Notes: generated by a model not told the origin, from the letters alone. Counted from the stretch's first letter, positions 1-8,165 are shown. The stretch: 22,132 nucleotides of DNA from Actinomycetota bacterium (GCA_016870695.1 VGAV01000003.1:1-22132); one strand, 5' to 3'. A program made the numbers and translations.

Positions 1-582
1 CAGGCGCGATTCCCTGTGGTGGAGCTCGAACGCGCGATGGCCTTGCGCGGCAAGTCCCTTGCTGTGACGGACGAACTTGTCGACGACATTCTCGACCTGT
101 CCTACGGCGGCGCACGCACGTTCGCTGTGCTCGCGATGCTCTACGACCACGTCGACACGCGAAACCAGTTTCATGTCGACCACGTCTTCCCGAAGGCTCA
201 GCTTGACCCGAAGCGACTTCGAGAGCAGGGATACTCACGCGACGACATCGAAGCGCTCGGAGCGCGTCGCGACCGGTTCGCAAATCTGCAACTGCTACCT
301 GGCCCCGAGAACATCGATAAGTCGGCGACGGCACCGGACGAGTGGGCTGCGAGAACCTACCCCACACCGGAGGCGATGAGCAGCTACCTGACCCTCAACG
401 AACTGACGATGTTGCCTCACGACGCGGGGGCATTCTCGGAGTTCTTCGAATCGCGACGGCTCGCAGTGGGCGAGAGGATCCGCCGAAAGCTGTCGTCCGG
501 CGTCGGAGCCCCGCAGAGAGTTGCTGAGGATGCAGCGGACGAGTATGACGGCACCGAGCTTGACGCGGCGCTGGACGAATAG
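1..582 (+). CDS. GmrSD-type (DUF262/DUF1524) restriction protein, C-terminal part
   Basis: The reading frame is open to the left window edge, so only the last 193 residues are seen and the start is outside. The visible part matches the DUF1524 (GmrD-like HNH) half of DUF262 proteins: an HVDHVFPKA motif (residues about 58-66) supplies the histidine-rich metal site, and about 40 residues on comes NLQLLPGPENIDKS, the conserved asparagine block. Family members act as nucleases against modified phage DNA (type IV restriction), with an N-terminal DUF262 nucleotide-binding half that would lie to the left. The last 30 residues are acidic and variable. The gene faces a minus-strand restriction-modification operon and ends 34 bp from its last stop codon. 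The family call is solid; whether the N-terminal half is intact cannot be told. Confidence 0.85.
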   Translation, partial: QARFPVVELERAMALRGKSLAVTDELVDDILDLSYGGARTFAVLAMLYDHVDTRNQFHVDHVFPKAQLDPKRLREQGYSRDDIEALGARRDRFANLQLLPGPENIDKSATAPDEWAARTYPTPEAMSSYLTLNELTMLPHDAGAFSEFFESRRLAVGERIRRKLSSGVGAPQRVAEDAADEYDGTELDAALDE

Positions 583-616
583 TGCAGTGGGATCAGGTAC
601 AGCGGTCAGCGAGAGG

Positions 617-1651
617 TCAGGCCACCGGGACGACCTCGTTCTCGAGAAAGGCAATCTCCACGTCATCCAGGTCGTACTTCGCGAAGAGCTGCTCGTCGAT
701 CTCAGGGATCGACTTTGACCAGTCGATGTCAGACGCCGATGTGAAGTCCTGGGCCGGCACAAACTTCCAGGTGCTCCGTGGGTTGTGTTGAGTCACTTTT
801 AGGACGTAAAGCATGGCGCGCGCAAACTTCGTCTTGACGTAGGAGAAGCACGCTCGCGCCTCCGTCTCGGTCGCGAAAGATCCGATCGTCAGAAAGGTCT
901 GAGTAACGGCGACACCGGGCTCGACGATCTCGGGGGCCGCCATCCACCCGAGCTTGTTGTTCTCGTTGGCCGCGGGAAGTGCGACCTTGAACTTTTCAAA
1001 GCTTTCTGGGCCGGTCAGGTACTCGCTGCGGATCCAGCGTCGGAAGCGCTTGTTCTTGATCACGCCAAGAACCTGAATGTATTCGCGCCCGTCGGTCGGC
1101 CGGGTCTCGTGGAAAAGAAGAGAGAACATCTCGAACGCGTTGGTGTTGACCAGCGCGGCATTTCCCTCTGGACGCAGTTGAAGCGCCTCAGGGTGATCTT
1201 CGTAAAGCTTGTCCGTGTACCGGTACGAGCGCGAGCTCGTCATGCCAACGGACTCGATGAACGCGGTCCCAGACTCGCGAACTTTATGCAGTATGGAGTT
1301 GAGTTCCGGGAACGGCGTGAAGGTATCGATCGCCTCGCCTGCACGCTCCTCGTCGCGATAAGTCACGGCGATGCCAGCGCGAATCTTCGTTCCGGGGAAG
1401 AGCTCCGAGCTGTCTCGGACGTAGATGGGGACGGAGAGATGCGGGTCCGCGAGCATCCTCTCGTTCCAAGCTTTGGGGGTGAAGCCGGCATTGAACAGGA
1501 AGCGCGCGGGCGTGATGAGGACGACCTTGTTGCCGACCTCGTACGCAGCGTCCATGAATAGGTGGTAGATCGGTGTGTCGCGAGTACCATCACCCTGGGC
1601 TTCTTCCTGGTACGGAGGGTTGCCGATGACGACGTCAAACTTCTTGACCAT
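617..1651 (-). CDS. Eco57I-like N6-adenine methyltransferase, catalytic (NPPY) half
   Basis: A 344-aa protein beginning MVKKFDVVIGNPPYQ, so the catalytic motif IV (NPPY, residues 11-14) sits at the very N-terminus. This motif is diagnostic of N6-adenine DNA methyltransferases of the Eco57I/type I-III group. No SAM-binding motif I lies inside it; the rest resembles the later catalytic motifs and target-recognition part. The start chosen is ATG at 1651, one base after the TGA of the upstream helicase gene, with GGAAGG just upstream inside that gene. The frame stays open upstream to 1726 but those residues are low-complexity shadow. The one-base gap means translational coupling or, less likely, frameshifting from the helicase ORF. 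SAM binding must come from another polypeptide: the 215-aa protein of this operon or the helicase C-terminus. Role: modification and/or target recognition subunit of a multi-subunit R-M system. Confidence 0.85.
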   Translation of the reverse strand: MVKKFDVVIGNPPYQEEAQGDGTRDTPIYHLFMDAAYEVGNKVVLITPARFLFNAGFTPKAWNERMLADPHLSVPIYVRDSSELFPGTKIRAGIAVTYRDEERAGEAIDTFTPFPELNSILHKVRESGTAFIESVGMTSSRSYRYTDKLYEDHPEALQLRPEGNAALVNTNAFEMFSLLFHETRPTDGREYIQVLGVIKNKRFRRWIRSEYLTGPESFEKFKVALPAANENNKLGWMAAPEIVEPGVAVTQTFLTIGSFATETEARACFSYVKTKFARAMLYVLKVTQHNPRSTWKFVPAQDFTSASDIDWSKSIPEIDEQLFAKYDLDDVEIAFLENEVVPVA

Positions 1652-1652
1652 G

Positions 1653-4600
1653 TCAGTTGCCTTCCAGCATCTCGTCGACGATTCGCTCGCGCTCCTCGGC
1701 GGACATTCGCGCGAGGTCGCCGACACGGAAGTGGCCGGAGTCTTCTAGCCACGCTCGGCGCTCCGCGACGCCGCCGCTGACGGCTTCCAGCGTGATGTCG
1801 TGCAGGATCTTGTTGGGACTCATCTCGAAGACCTGGCGGGTGAAGACGTGCTGCAGCCGCTCGTCGTGGTCGGGGATCTCGGCGGCGAGGCCCTGGTCGA
1901 GTCGGCGGACGATCTCCATGCAGAACAGGCCGGCGGTGGAGAACAGGTCGGCGAATGTCTTGTCGGGGTCGGAAAAGATGCCGGGGTTCTCGGCTTCGAG
2001 CGTGTCACACATCAGCTGTACGACGGGTTTCGGCGTGAAAACGAGCGACGTCTTCTGCTGCGGGATGTACGCGAAGATGTCTTCGGTGAGCCCCGGGTCA
2101 AAGTAGTCGGCGAGTTCGTCCTTCTTGTTCAAGAATTCCTGGATCGCCTGGTTGAAAACGGCCTCGTCGAACAGGCCGGGCACGCGAGTGACGTCTCCGG
2201 TGGCCTGATCGGTCACGTCGCGACCGTCGCGGAGCCTACGGAAGTCGTCCTCGGTAATGCCGGTTATCTCGGCGAACACGTCGTCCGGGGTGTAGTCGTC
2301 GAAGTTGGCGAGATCGGTGTTGCGATCGCCGTACGCCATGAGGAACATCGGGATGGTGCGTGCGAATCCGCGCAGGTGATCACGCGCAGCATCCATCGTC
2401 TTGTTCGCCTGCGACTGCGCCTTCTTGGTCTCCTCGCGTGTGACGACGGTCTCGGTGACACTGTCGAGCGTGCTGTGGAAGATCGCTAGCACGCGCGCGT
2501 CGAGCTCAGCCTTCGCCTCTTCCTTCTTCGCGTCAAGCGCGATGAACTCGGCCTCCGTGGCCGCATCCGCACCTTCGGCATCGATGTGGTTGAGTGCGAT
2601 CTGGTGCTCGACATACGCGCGCTCCACCTTGGCCTTCACCTGCGCCTCGGTGAATCTCTCGTCGCTATCGACCTGTTTCGCCGTCATCCCGTACTCGGCA
2701 GCGACCTTTGCACGCGTGTCGCGCGCCTTCTCGGTGACGACCGCAGCGACCTGCCTGGCAGCATCCGCAGCCTTCGTGGTTGCCGGGTCGAGTTGAGGCA
2801 CGTCTGCATCGGCGTAGATCGGCTTGCCCAGCTCGGCGACCTTCGGGTTGATGACGGTCCCGACGTCGATCTGCACGTTGCCGTCGCGGTCGGTAGTCGG
2901 CGGCGGGAACGGCATGTCGATGGGACCGACCTGCTTGGCCTTCTTCTCTTTGGCAACAGGCAACTGGTTGAGGATGTCTTCGAAGTGCTCCACAGCGCGG
3001 AAGATGCCTGACACGTTCGCGAATAGCAGGTTCGACAGGAATCCGCGCCGGACGACTTCGCGAGCTTTGAACACCTGCGGGAACGTGAGCACCTGGGCCG
3101 CGTCGAGTTCGATCATCCGCCCCTCGGTGTCTTCGCCCAGGACGGGGAAGAAGTTCAGCAGGCGTCTGATGTTCTCGCGGCGATCAGCCGTGTCGACGGG
3201 AGGGCTCGCGGCGAGGTCGTTGGCGAACGTGTCGAAGATCGTGAGTGTGCGTTCGGGGGCGAAGTCGAAGATGTAGGAGTTCTTCTTCTGGAACATCGTG
3301 TCGCCGCGCGTGAACGTGCACGGATTCTGTGCGCGGAAGGCCGCCTGCATGTAGTGCGCGGGGGATGAGAGGTTCGACAGCATGATGACCGCTGTCCATT
3401 CCGGCACCGTGACCCCGGTCGTGAGCTGACCCACCGAAAGGGTGATGGTCTTTCCGCCCTCTGTCTCCGCCTTGGCGATGGCGGCGCGAACCTTGTCGAG
3501 TGACTTGCTGACGGTTGCCGAGTCGTCGGCGTCTTCGTCGAGCCCGTCGTTGTCGCTCACGTTCGGACGACCGTCGCCGGCCGCGAGAATGACGGTGTAC
3601 TCGCTGAAGACCGGATGCTTCTTCAGCAGCCGTTCCAGCGCCTTGGCCGAAGCGACGCGATTGAGGAGCCAGAACGAGTGTCGGATCTCGTCACGCAGTT
3701 CCGGCGTCGAGAACGGATACTTCTCCTGCGTCGTCAGCGCATCCAGGAATCGAACGACATCGGCTTCGTAGACGAAGAACCCGTTGTCTTTCGTCGCGAA
3801 GAACTCCGCGAGGTCGAAGGTGTAGTCGACGTTCGCAGCATCCTCCTCCAGCGCGACACCTTCGGCGAGACGGTCGGCGACCATACGCGAGACCTGGTAG
3901 GTCAGCAGGTTCAGCGTCGGGAGTTGTGCGTACGGGTTGTCGAGTGAGTCATCCGACCAGGCTGCCTTGGCTTCCTGCTCGTCTTCGTAGGTCCAGTTGA
4001 AGATCCGGTCGACGCTGAATCGGCCCGACGCGAGCGCCTTGAAGGGGGTGCCTGACAGGTGCAGAGTGTGCCGGCGCGTGATCTGGTTGAACGCGACATC
4101 CGTTTTCGTCGTGTCGATGCCCTCGTGCGCTTCGTCGATGACGAGAAGATCCCATTCGGAGTCAGCGATGTGCTTGAGCTTGTCGAACGAACCGCCGAAG
4201 TACTTCGATCCCTTCAGATCCTGTAGCGACACGAACTCGATGATGCGCGGATTCTCGTCTACGTGCTCGAGGGAGAACGCCCTCCATTGCGCGCGCGTCA
4301 TCGGCCCGCGCTGATCGAGCGACGGGGAGTCGGACACGAACTGATAAGTGGTCTGGTGGCCGATGAAGCGCTGATAGTCGTCGAACCAGGAGTTGGCGAT
4401 CGCCGGGCGATTGGTGACGATCAGGACCCGCCGAGCATCCATCTTCCGCACCAGATCGTACGTCGTCAGCGTCTTGCCGAATCGTGGCTTAGCATTCCAC
4501 AGCACCTCGTCGGCGTCGTGATCCCCGAATGCTGTCAGTGCTCGGGTGACCGCCTCGCGCTGCTCAGGACGCAGCTCATAGTCGTCCTGCGACTCTCCCG

Positions 4601-4985
4601 CGGGAGTGGTAAACGACCTCGACGCGAAGTCGAAGAAGTACTGCTGACTTGATTTCGGCGCACCGGCGAAGCGGTGCCACTCCGTGCGGCTCGGAGTGCT
4701 CGCGGGATCGACTTCTCGCTCGATGCCCTGCTGCTTGAGGAACGCGTGGAAGTCGGAGTCGCGAAACGTCCCGCCGTCCTCGGTCATGAACGCCGCGCGA
4801 TACGCCCACTGCTTGACCTTCGCGATGTTGAGCTGGCTCGCCTGCTGCGCGATGCGTTTGTCGGCAGACTCCTGCTCGGTGTATCCGATCTTCTCCCAGC
4901 CGTCGTACTTCGGGATGTCGGGAGTCGTCCACGAGTAGATGAAAGGCACCACCTCGCGGAAGGTGCTGATGTTCGGGCTAGGCAC
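1653..4985 (-). CDS. GIY-YIG-like nuclease / DEAH helicase / methylase-like restriction protein
   Basis: An 1110-aa multidomain protein. Residues about 14-92 resemble a GIY-YIG/T5orf172-type nuclease: IYSW at 16-19, KIGYT at 32-36, an RI pair near 44-45 and an FH pair at 79-80. A superfamily 2 helicase follows, with KPRFGKT (Walker A, 166-172), VIDEAH (Walker B, 282-287), SGTP (motif III, 311-314) and a QAAFRAQ motif VI-like stretch in the second RecA lobe. From about 978 comes VFTPKPVV, matching methyltransferase motif X, then a degenerate motif I (DLFSTAGLF, from 1013); the ORF stops just before where NPPY would be, and the next gene starts with NPPY. The start is GTG 4985, overlapping the upstream methyltransferase gene by 8 bp. 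Likely the ATP-driven restriction subunit of an R-M system. The nuclease call is by motif spacing only and less certain than the helicase call. Confidence 0.85.
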   Translation of the reverse strand: MPSPNISTFREVVPFIYSWTTPDIPKYDGWEKIGYTEQESADKRIAQQASQLNIAKVKQWAYRAAFMTEDGGTFRDSDFHAFLKQQGIEREVDPASTPSRTEWHRFAGAPKSSQQYFFDFASRSFTTPAGESQDDYELRPEQREAVTRALTAFGDHDADEVLWNAKPRFGKTLTTYDLVRKMDARRVLIVTNRPAIANSWFDDYQRFIGHQTTYQFVSDSPSLDQRGPMTRAQWRAFSLEHVDENPRIIEFVSLQDLKGSKYFGGSFDKLKHIADSEWDLLVIDEAHEGIDTTKTDVAFNQITRRHTLHLSGTPFKALASGRFSVDRIFNWTYEDEQEAKAAWSDDSLDNPYAQLPTLNLLTYQVSRMVADRLAEGVALEEDAANVDYTFDLAEFFATKDNGFFVYEADVVRFLDALTTQEKYPFSTPELRDEIRHSFWLLNRVASAKALERLLKKHPVFSEYTVILAAGDGRPNVSDNDGLDEDADDSATVSKSLDKVRAAIAKAETEGGKTITLSVGQLTTGVTVPEWTAVIMLSNLSSPAHYMQAAFRAQNPCTFTRGDTMFQKKNSYIFDFAPERTLTIFDTFANDLAASPPVDTADRRENIRRLLNFFPVLGEDTEGRMIELDAAQVLTFPQVFKAREVVRRGFLSNLLFANVSGIFRAVEHFEDILNQLPVAKEKKAKQVGPIDMPFPPPTTDRDGNVQIDVGTVINPKVAELGKPIYADADVPQLDPATTKAADAARQVAAVVTEKARDTRAKVAAEYGMTAKQVDSDERFTEAQVKAKVERAYVEHQIALNHIDAEGADAATEAEFIALDAKKEEAKAELDARVLAIFHSTLDSVTETVVTREETKKAQSQANKTMDAARDHLRGFARTIPMFLMAYGDRNTDLANFDDYTPDDVFAEITGITEDDFRRLRDGRDVTDQATGDVTRVPGLFDEAVFNQAIQEFLNKKDELADYFDPGLTEDIFAYIPQQKTSLVFTPKPVVQLMCDTLEAENPGIFSDPDKTFADLFSTAGLFCMEIVRRLDQGLAAEIPDHDERLQHVFTRQVFEMSPNKILHDITLEAVSGGVAERRAWLEDSGHFRVGDLARMSAEERERIVDEMLEGN

Positions 4986-5625
4986 CAGCTCTCACTTCTT
5001 CATGGACTCGGGCGATGCGGCACACCGCGTACGTTTCGTACACGGTGAAGTCGAAGCCGTTGCTCTCGCGCAACGACGCGAGCGAGAACGGTTCGCGCTG
5101 CACCGTGCCGGGGGAGTGAGCGACGCGCGTCCACCAGGAGAACTGGATCTCGTCGCCGCGCCAGTCTCGGCCTGTCAGGGTGTTACCTCGCACGATGTTT
5201 GTGTCGACGATGAACCTTGCCGCACGCATCACGTCGGAGTCGGGGCTGAACGACGTGTTGTGCTGTCTGTGGAAGTCGACGAACTCATCGAGCATCGCTA
5301 CCCGCGCCTCCTCATGGTTGTCCTCAAGGAGTTCGATGCCGTAAATCGACGCCAGAGCGAAGAGCGACTCATCTGCCCACACATCGGAGGAGAGGCGCCG
5401 TTCGATCGCCCTCAGCTTGCGGTGCAGAATCGCGACCAGGAAGTTTCCGTCGCCGGCGGCGGGCTCGAGAAAGGTCTTGTCAACGAAGTCGGGTCCGTCC
5501 TCGAGATCATCACTGACGAGGTCGAGCATCTGATCGACCATGTGGCGCGGCGTGAACACCTCGCCGTACGCCCTCACCCGGTCCCGAGACTTCAAGATGC
5601 GCTCCTCGATGACCAGGGTCGTCAC
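4978..5625 (-). CDS. Class I SAM-dependent DNA methyltransferase, SAM-binding half
   Basis: A 215-aa protein with GEVFTP (motif X, residues 21-26), FLEPAAGDGNF (motif I, 52-62), YGIEL (motif II, 95-99) and an NIVRGNTL stretch matching the motif III region. Where motif IV would follow, the sequence reads GDEIQFSWWTR, so the catalytic NPPY is missing; that motif instead starts the last gene of the operon. This looks like the first half of an N6-adenine methyltransferase working with a partner. The start chosen is GTG 5625, with GGAG 8-9 bases upstream; it forms a GTGA overlap with the stop of a 9-codon mini-ORF. The frame is open far upstream but that part is antisense to another gene. The 3' end overlaps the helicase gene by 8 bp, indicating one coupled operon. 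Confidence 0.85.
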   Translation of the reverse strand: MTTLVIEERILKSRDRVRAYGEVFTPRHMVDQMLDLVSDDLEDGPDFVDKTFLEPAAGDGNFLVAILHRKLRAIERRLSSDVWADESLFALASIYGIELLEDNHEEARVAMLDEFVDFHRQHNTSFSPDSDVMRAARFIVDTNIVRGNTLTGRDWRGDEIQFSWWTRVAHSPGTVQREPFSLASLRESNGFDFTVYETYAVCRIARVHEEVRAGA

Positions 5626-5651
5626 CGACCATCTCCGTTGGTGTTCGTCAC
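5622..5651 (-). CDS. Possible 9-residue leader ORF of the methyltransferase operon
   Basis: The mini-ORF reads MTNTNGDGR and starts with GTG at 5651. AAGGAG lies 7 bases upstream, which is the best ribosome-binding site in the locus. Its TGA overlaps the GTG start of the methyltransferase as GTGA, the classic geometry for re-initiation. It may be a true coupling leader that sets modification-enzyme output. It could instead mark the original N-terminus of the methyltransferase, shifted out of frame by an indel or sequencing error. Confidence 0.4.
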   Translation of the reverse strand: MTNTNGDGR

Positions 5652-5752
5652 GGTGTCGCTCCTTTATACGCTGGTGTCCATCATGCCGTGCGCGCCAGAC
5701 ACATCGAGTGCTTCGCAGCCTCAGTTCACATGTGCGACGAGTACGTAGGCGA

Positions 5753-6097
5753 TCACGCGGGCGCCGGGGAGTAGTGCGGCCCGAAACTCGAGACTGACCG
5801 CAAGTACTCCACCAGCGCGCCGCGGTCGACAATCCGTTGCGCGTCGGCGGGGAGCCCAAGCTCTGTGAGCTTGGTGCTACCGACGCGCAGAACCTCCTCG
5901 ACCATTCGACGGGGTAGTCGGTCGCTGAGGGCGAGGCCGTGGTGGTCGGCGAGATGCGTGCGCACGCGCTCGACGCGCGTTTCTCCTTCGGCTGGCTCGG
6001 CCGCGTCAACGGCCGTAATGGAGTCGGCGATCGCCGAGCTCCGAAGTCCCCAGATCCGTAGATTGACATGTCCAATGGCAGAAATAACAGCTCTCAT
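5753..6097 (-). CDS. Hypothetical protein, 114 aa
   Basis: Not recognised. Residues about 43-105 form a coherent helical stretch (RVERVRTHLADHHGLALS, then repeated LP/RR/EE patterns ending in ALVEYLRSVSS) with codon use like its neighbours. This supports it over the antisense frames. The first 20 residues are less convincing and the ATG at 6097 has no good ribosome-binding site, so the true start may be internal. It is the first gene of the minus-strand restriction-modification run, 101 bp upstream of the leader ORF, and lies just outside the left dif-like site. No signal peptide or membrane segment. It might be a small accessory subunit or regulator, but nothing in the sequence shows this. 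Confidence 0.55.
   Translation of the reverse strand: MRAVISAIGHVNLRIWGLRSSAIADSITAVDAAEPAEGETRVERVRTHLADHHGLALSDRLPRRMVEEVLRVGSTKLTELGLPADAQRIVDRGALVEYLRSVSSFGPHYSPAPA
6063..6090 (+). promoter_or_regulatory. Candidate promoter for the Abi-Tudor gene
   Basis: TTGACA at 6063-6068 and TAACAG at 6085-6090 are separated by 16 bp on the plus strand, about 155 bp upstream of the ATG at 6246. The -35 is perfect, the -10 fair. It lies inside the 5' end of the minus-strand hypothetical gene and outside the left dif-like site, so module insertion could have placed the Abi gene under it. It is a single motif match. Confidence 0.3.
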
Positions 6098-6143
6098 GGC
6101 AACGGGCAGCCAGGCGCCTTTGCGACGCGGGCTACGCGTGAAA

Positions 6144-6171
6144 AACTGACATGATATCCACTATTGGCGTG
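6144..6171 (-). repeat. Left dif-like site (XerC/XerD recombination site candidate)
   Basis: Read on the minus strand, this 28-mer aligns without gaps to the actinobacterial dif consensus as I remember it (CCGATAAT, then a variable core, then TTATGTCA) at 20 of 28 positions. It matches the right site at 11033-11060 at 20 of 28 positions in the same orientation, with AACTGACAT identical. The differences fall in the XerC-side arm and the core. It lies between the divergent starts at 6097 and 6246, in no gene. Divergence from consensus makes this the weaker of the pair. Confidence 0.6.
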
Positions 6172-6245
6172 CCTCACTTTCCGCGAAGCGATGCTTGCCC
6201 GCGGGTCTGGACAATGCGAGCTGCGTCGTTCGTAGAGTGGGTGGC

Positions 6246-7313
6246 ATGACACCCCAGTGGCGGCCCGACGTACCGGCGAACATGGTGGAGCTCGCGATTG
6301 GAAAATGCCTCATTGCAGAGATGGACAGTAGCCGCTGGGCCGAGCTCGGTCTACTGACCGACACAAGGGAAGTGATTTTGCAGCACCCCCGACTGCTGCG
6401 ATCGCTGCGGTTCAACGACGAGGACTACGACGAGCACGTCTTCGCCATGGTCCCGGTGATACTCGGTGCCGAGGAAACGTGGGGCGCGCCGGCGCGCGCA
6501 CAGAATGTCAGAGCTAGATTCCCAAGGCTCAGCATGGTCGCGGATTTTGTTGACCTGCCCGCATGGCTAGCTCTGAATGAGCCGGACCTCTACAGCCGCC
6601 TATTTCTTGATGAAGGTGCCGAAGCGACTTTGCCGGACGGAACTGTTCTGTCCGAAGCGGAGTCTCTCGCCGTCAAGCTTGACGTCGCGGAGATGCGCCG
6701 ACAAGTTGAACGGATCCGGCGCGACTACACCGCTGACCCGGAGTCGGCGATAGGTCAGGCGAAAGAACTGATCGAGAGTACTTGCAAGACCATCATCGGC
6801 ATCACCGGTGACCGCGACGAGAAGCATGACGTACCGACCCTCGTGAAGCAGACTCTTCTTCACCTTGGCCTGGACCCCAGCCAAGTGTCGATTGGTCCAC
6901 AGGAGCGGGCTGCGAAACGCCTGCTCGGCGGGATTGCCAACATTCTGAACGGTGCGGGAGAGCTACGAAACGCCCGCGGAACCGGACATGGCCGTAGCGG
7001 CGCCGAGCTCGTCGATCCTGCACTCGCTCGAATGGCGGTCGGGGTCGTACTCCCCGCGGTGATCTATCTCATTGAGAGCTGGGAGGCTCAAGCCGGGTCA
7101 CCGTCGCCCTCGCCGCAGGAAGTGGGCGTCAAGATACCTGCGGACGCAGATGTGGGGAGGATTCTTCGACACGACACCTTCGGTGAGGGACAGATCCTGC
7201 AGACAGAATCTACCCGGCATGGGACCGTCGCCACTGTCGATTTTGGTCCAAGGATCGGCAAGCGACGCTTGCTCCTGCGCAGGCCTAAAGGCGGTGGCGG
7301 CCGAGTTACGTGA
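6246..7313 (+). CDS. Abortive infection (Abi_C/AbiJ-like HEPN) protein with C-terminal UvrD-type Tudor domain
   Basis: A 355-aa protein. Residues about 164-275 match the abortive-infection C-terminal domain: ESAIGQAKELIESTCKTI, a LLHLGLDP segment, then LRNARGTGHG (from 240). The last carries an R-x4-6-H arrangement as in HEPN ribonucleases. A disordered SPSPSPQE linker follows. Residues 302-347 (VGRILRHDTFGEGQI, then VATVDFG and KRRLLLRR) match the small Tudor-like domain that ends UvrD/PcrA helicases and contacts RNA polymerase. The N-terminal 160 residues are an unassigned helical region. The start is ATG 6246; an upstream in-frame ATG at 6195 gives a poor N-terminus. The gene is monocistronic, just inside the left dif-like site, and converges on an Abi_2 gene. 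I infer a phage-sensing RNase that docks on transcription complexes; the fusion is read from sequence, the function is not shown. Confidence 0.8.
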   Translation: MTPQWRPDVPANMVELAIGKCLIAEMDSSRWAELGLLTDTREVILQHPRLLRSLRFNDEDYDEHVFAMVPVILGAEETWGAPARAQNVRARFPRLSMVADFVDLPAWLALNEPDLYSRLFLDEGAEATLPDGTVLSEAESLAVKLDVAEMRRQVERIRRDYTADPESAIGQAKELIESTCKTIIGITGDRDEKHDVPTLVKQTLLHLGLDPSQVSIGPQERAAKRLLGGIANILNGAGELRNARGTGHGRSGAELVDPALARMAVGVVLPAVIYLIESWEAQAGSPSPSPQEVGVKIPADADVGRILRHDTFGEGQILQTESTRHGTVATVDFGPRIGKRRLLLRRPKGGGGRVT

Positions 7314-7388
7314 CGCGGGTTTTGTTCGAGCGCTGATTTGGTTACGAGGTGGCCATATAGTGAGGGCTCGTGTCACCAAAAGAATCCG

Positions 7389-8114
7389 CTATAGCGCTCT
7401 TCCGAGGAAATTCGTAGGTGTCGCCATGAGCGCTGGCAGGGGGCATTGGTCGATGGTTTCCAGCACCGTGGACCGAGTGCCAACCCAAGCGGCAACATCC
7501 GGGTCAATGTCGGTGAAAATGTTCTCAAACTCTGTCAATCGGAGCGCAAGGCCAGTCGAGTTGCTGAAAACGGGTTCCCAGTGAGCAAGGCGGTTCCGAA
7601 AGCGGTTCAACTTCAGCATTCGATCGTGCACATGTCCGCGAGACAGCCCGGGGACTGCAAGACTCAGAATCGGCTTCCATAGAGTCGCGTCTCGGACGGG
7701 TAGGGTCAGACTCTGCCAGAAGCCGAACATGAGCTCAGCAATCACCTGCCCAGATGTCGGGATGCTCACATGTCCGGATGCCGGGTTGGTCAGGGAGGCG
7801 TGTGCGATAGTCAGTGACTCCTTCGATTTACGATTTGCCTTGCGTTGCTTCTGAATGACCCCGTTGGGCTGCGGCGGAGGAGACTCGAGCGTCCACAGGG
7901 AGCTGGACGCACTAGTCCAGTTCGCATCATGCGCACTGAGCTTGTCGGCATACCTGTTGCGCACGAGCACTTCAAAGTGGCCAACATCACGGAGACACGC
8001 AGATGCCACCTGAGCGTTCCAGTCGTAGAGTTCGAGCGCCAGAGCGTGGTCACCCGATGTCGCCTGTAGATAGACGCCGAGTCGGGGATTGGAGAGCCAC
8101 TGGGTGGCAGTCAT
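7389..8114 (-). CDS. Abi_2 (AbiD/AbiF-like) family HEPN protein
   Basis: A 241-aa protein showing the Abi_2 pattern from end to end: WLSNPRLGVYL (6-16), ALELYDWNAQ (26-35), FEVLVRNRYAD (47-57), GQVIAELMFGFWQSL (122-136) and LNRFRNRLAHWEPVF (169-183). The RNRLAH block is the R-x4-H signature of HEPN ribonucleases; members such as AbiD/AbiF cause abortive infection in lactococci. The ATG at 8114 is chosen because family members begin close to WLS-x-PRL; in-frame starts up to 8158 would add about 15 residues and there is no clear ribosome-binding site. It converges on the Abi-Tudor gene with 75 bp between stop codons. No partner antitoxin is adjacent in the same operon. Probable RNase effector; substrate unknown. 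Confidence 0.85.
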   Translation of the reverse strand: MTATQWLSNPRLGVYLQATSGDHALALELYDWNAQVASACLRDVGHFEVLVRNRYADKLSAHDANWTSASSSLWTLESPPPQPNGVIQKQRKANRKSKESLTIAHASLTNPASGHVSIPTSGQVIAELMFGFWQSLTLPVRDATLWKPILSLAVPGLSRGHVHDRMLKLNRFRNRLAHWEPVFSNSTGLALRLTEFENIFTDIDPDVAAWVGTRSTVLETIDQCPLPALMATPTNFLGRAL

Positions 8115-8165
8115 GGGGTGCACACTGCATCTTCTCAGCCAGGTGGTAGCGCTGACCATGAGGAC

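Noticed and set aside
1800..2489. 229-aa plus-strand ORF, rich in Val/Gly/Glu
   Set aside because: It is antisense to the helicase-methylase gene, whose motifs are clear; composition matches a mirror frame.
4939..5748. 269-aa plus-strand ORF
   Set aside because: It is antisense to the methyltransferase gene, has no ribosome-binding site and its sequence is the typical Arg/Val-rich shadow of high-GC DNA.
7314..7388. Possible terminator between the convergent Abi genes
   Set aside because: Only an imperfect GTTACGAG/CTCGTGTC pairing is present and there is no T-run.
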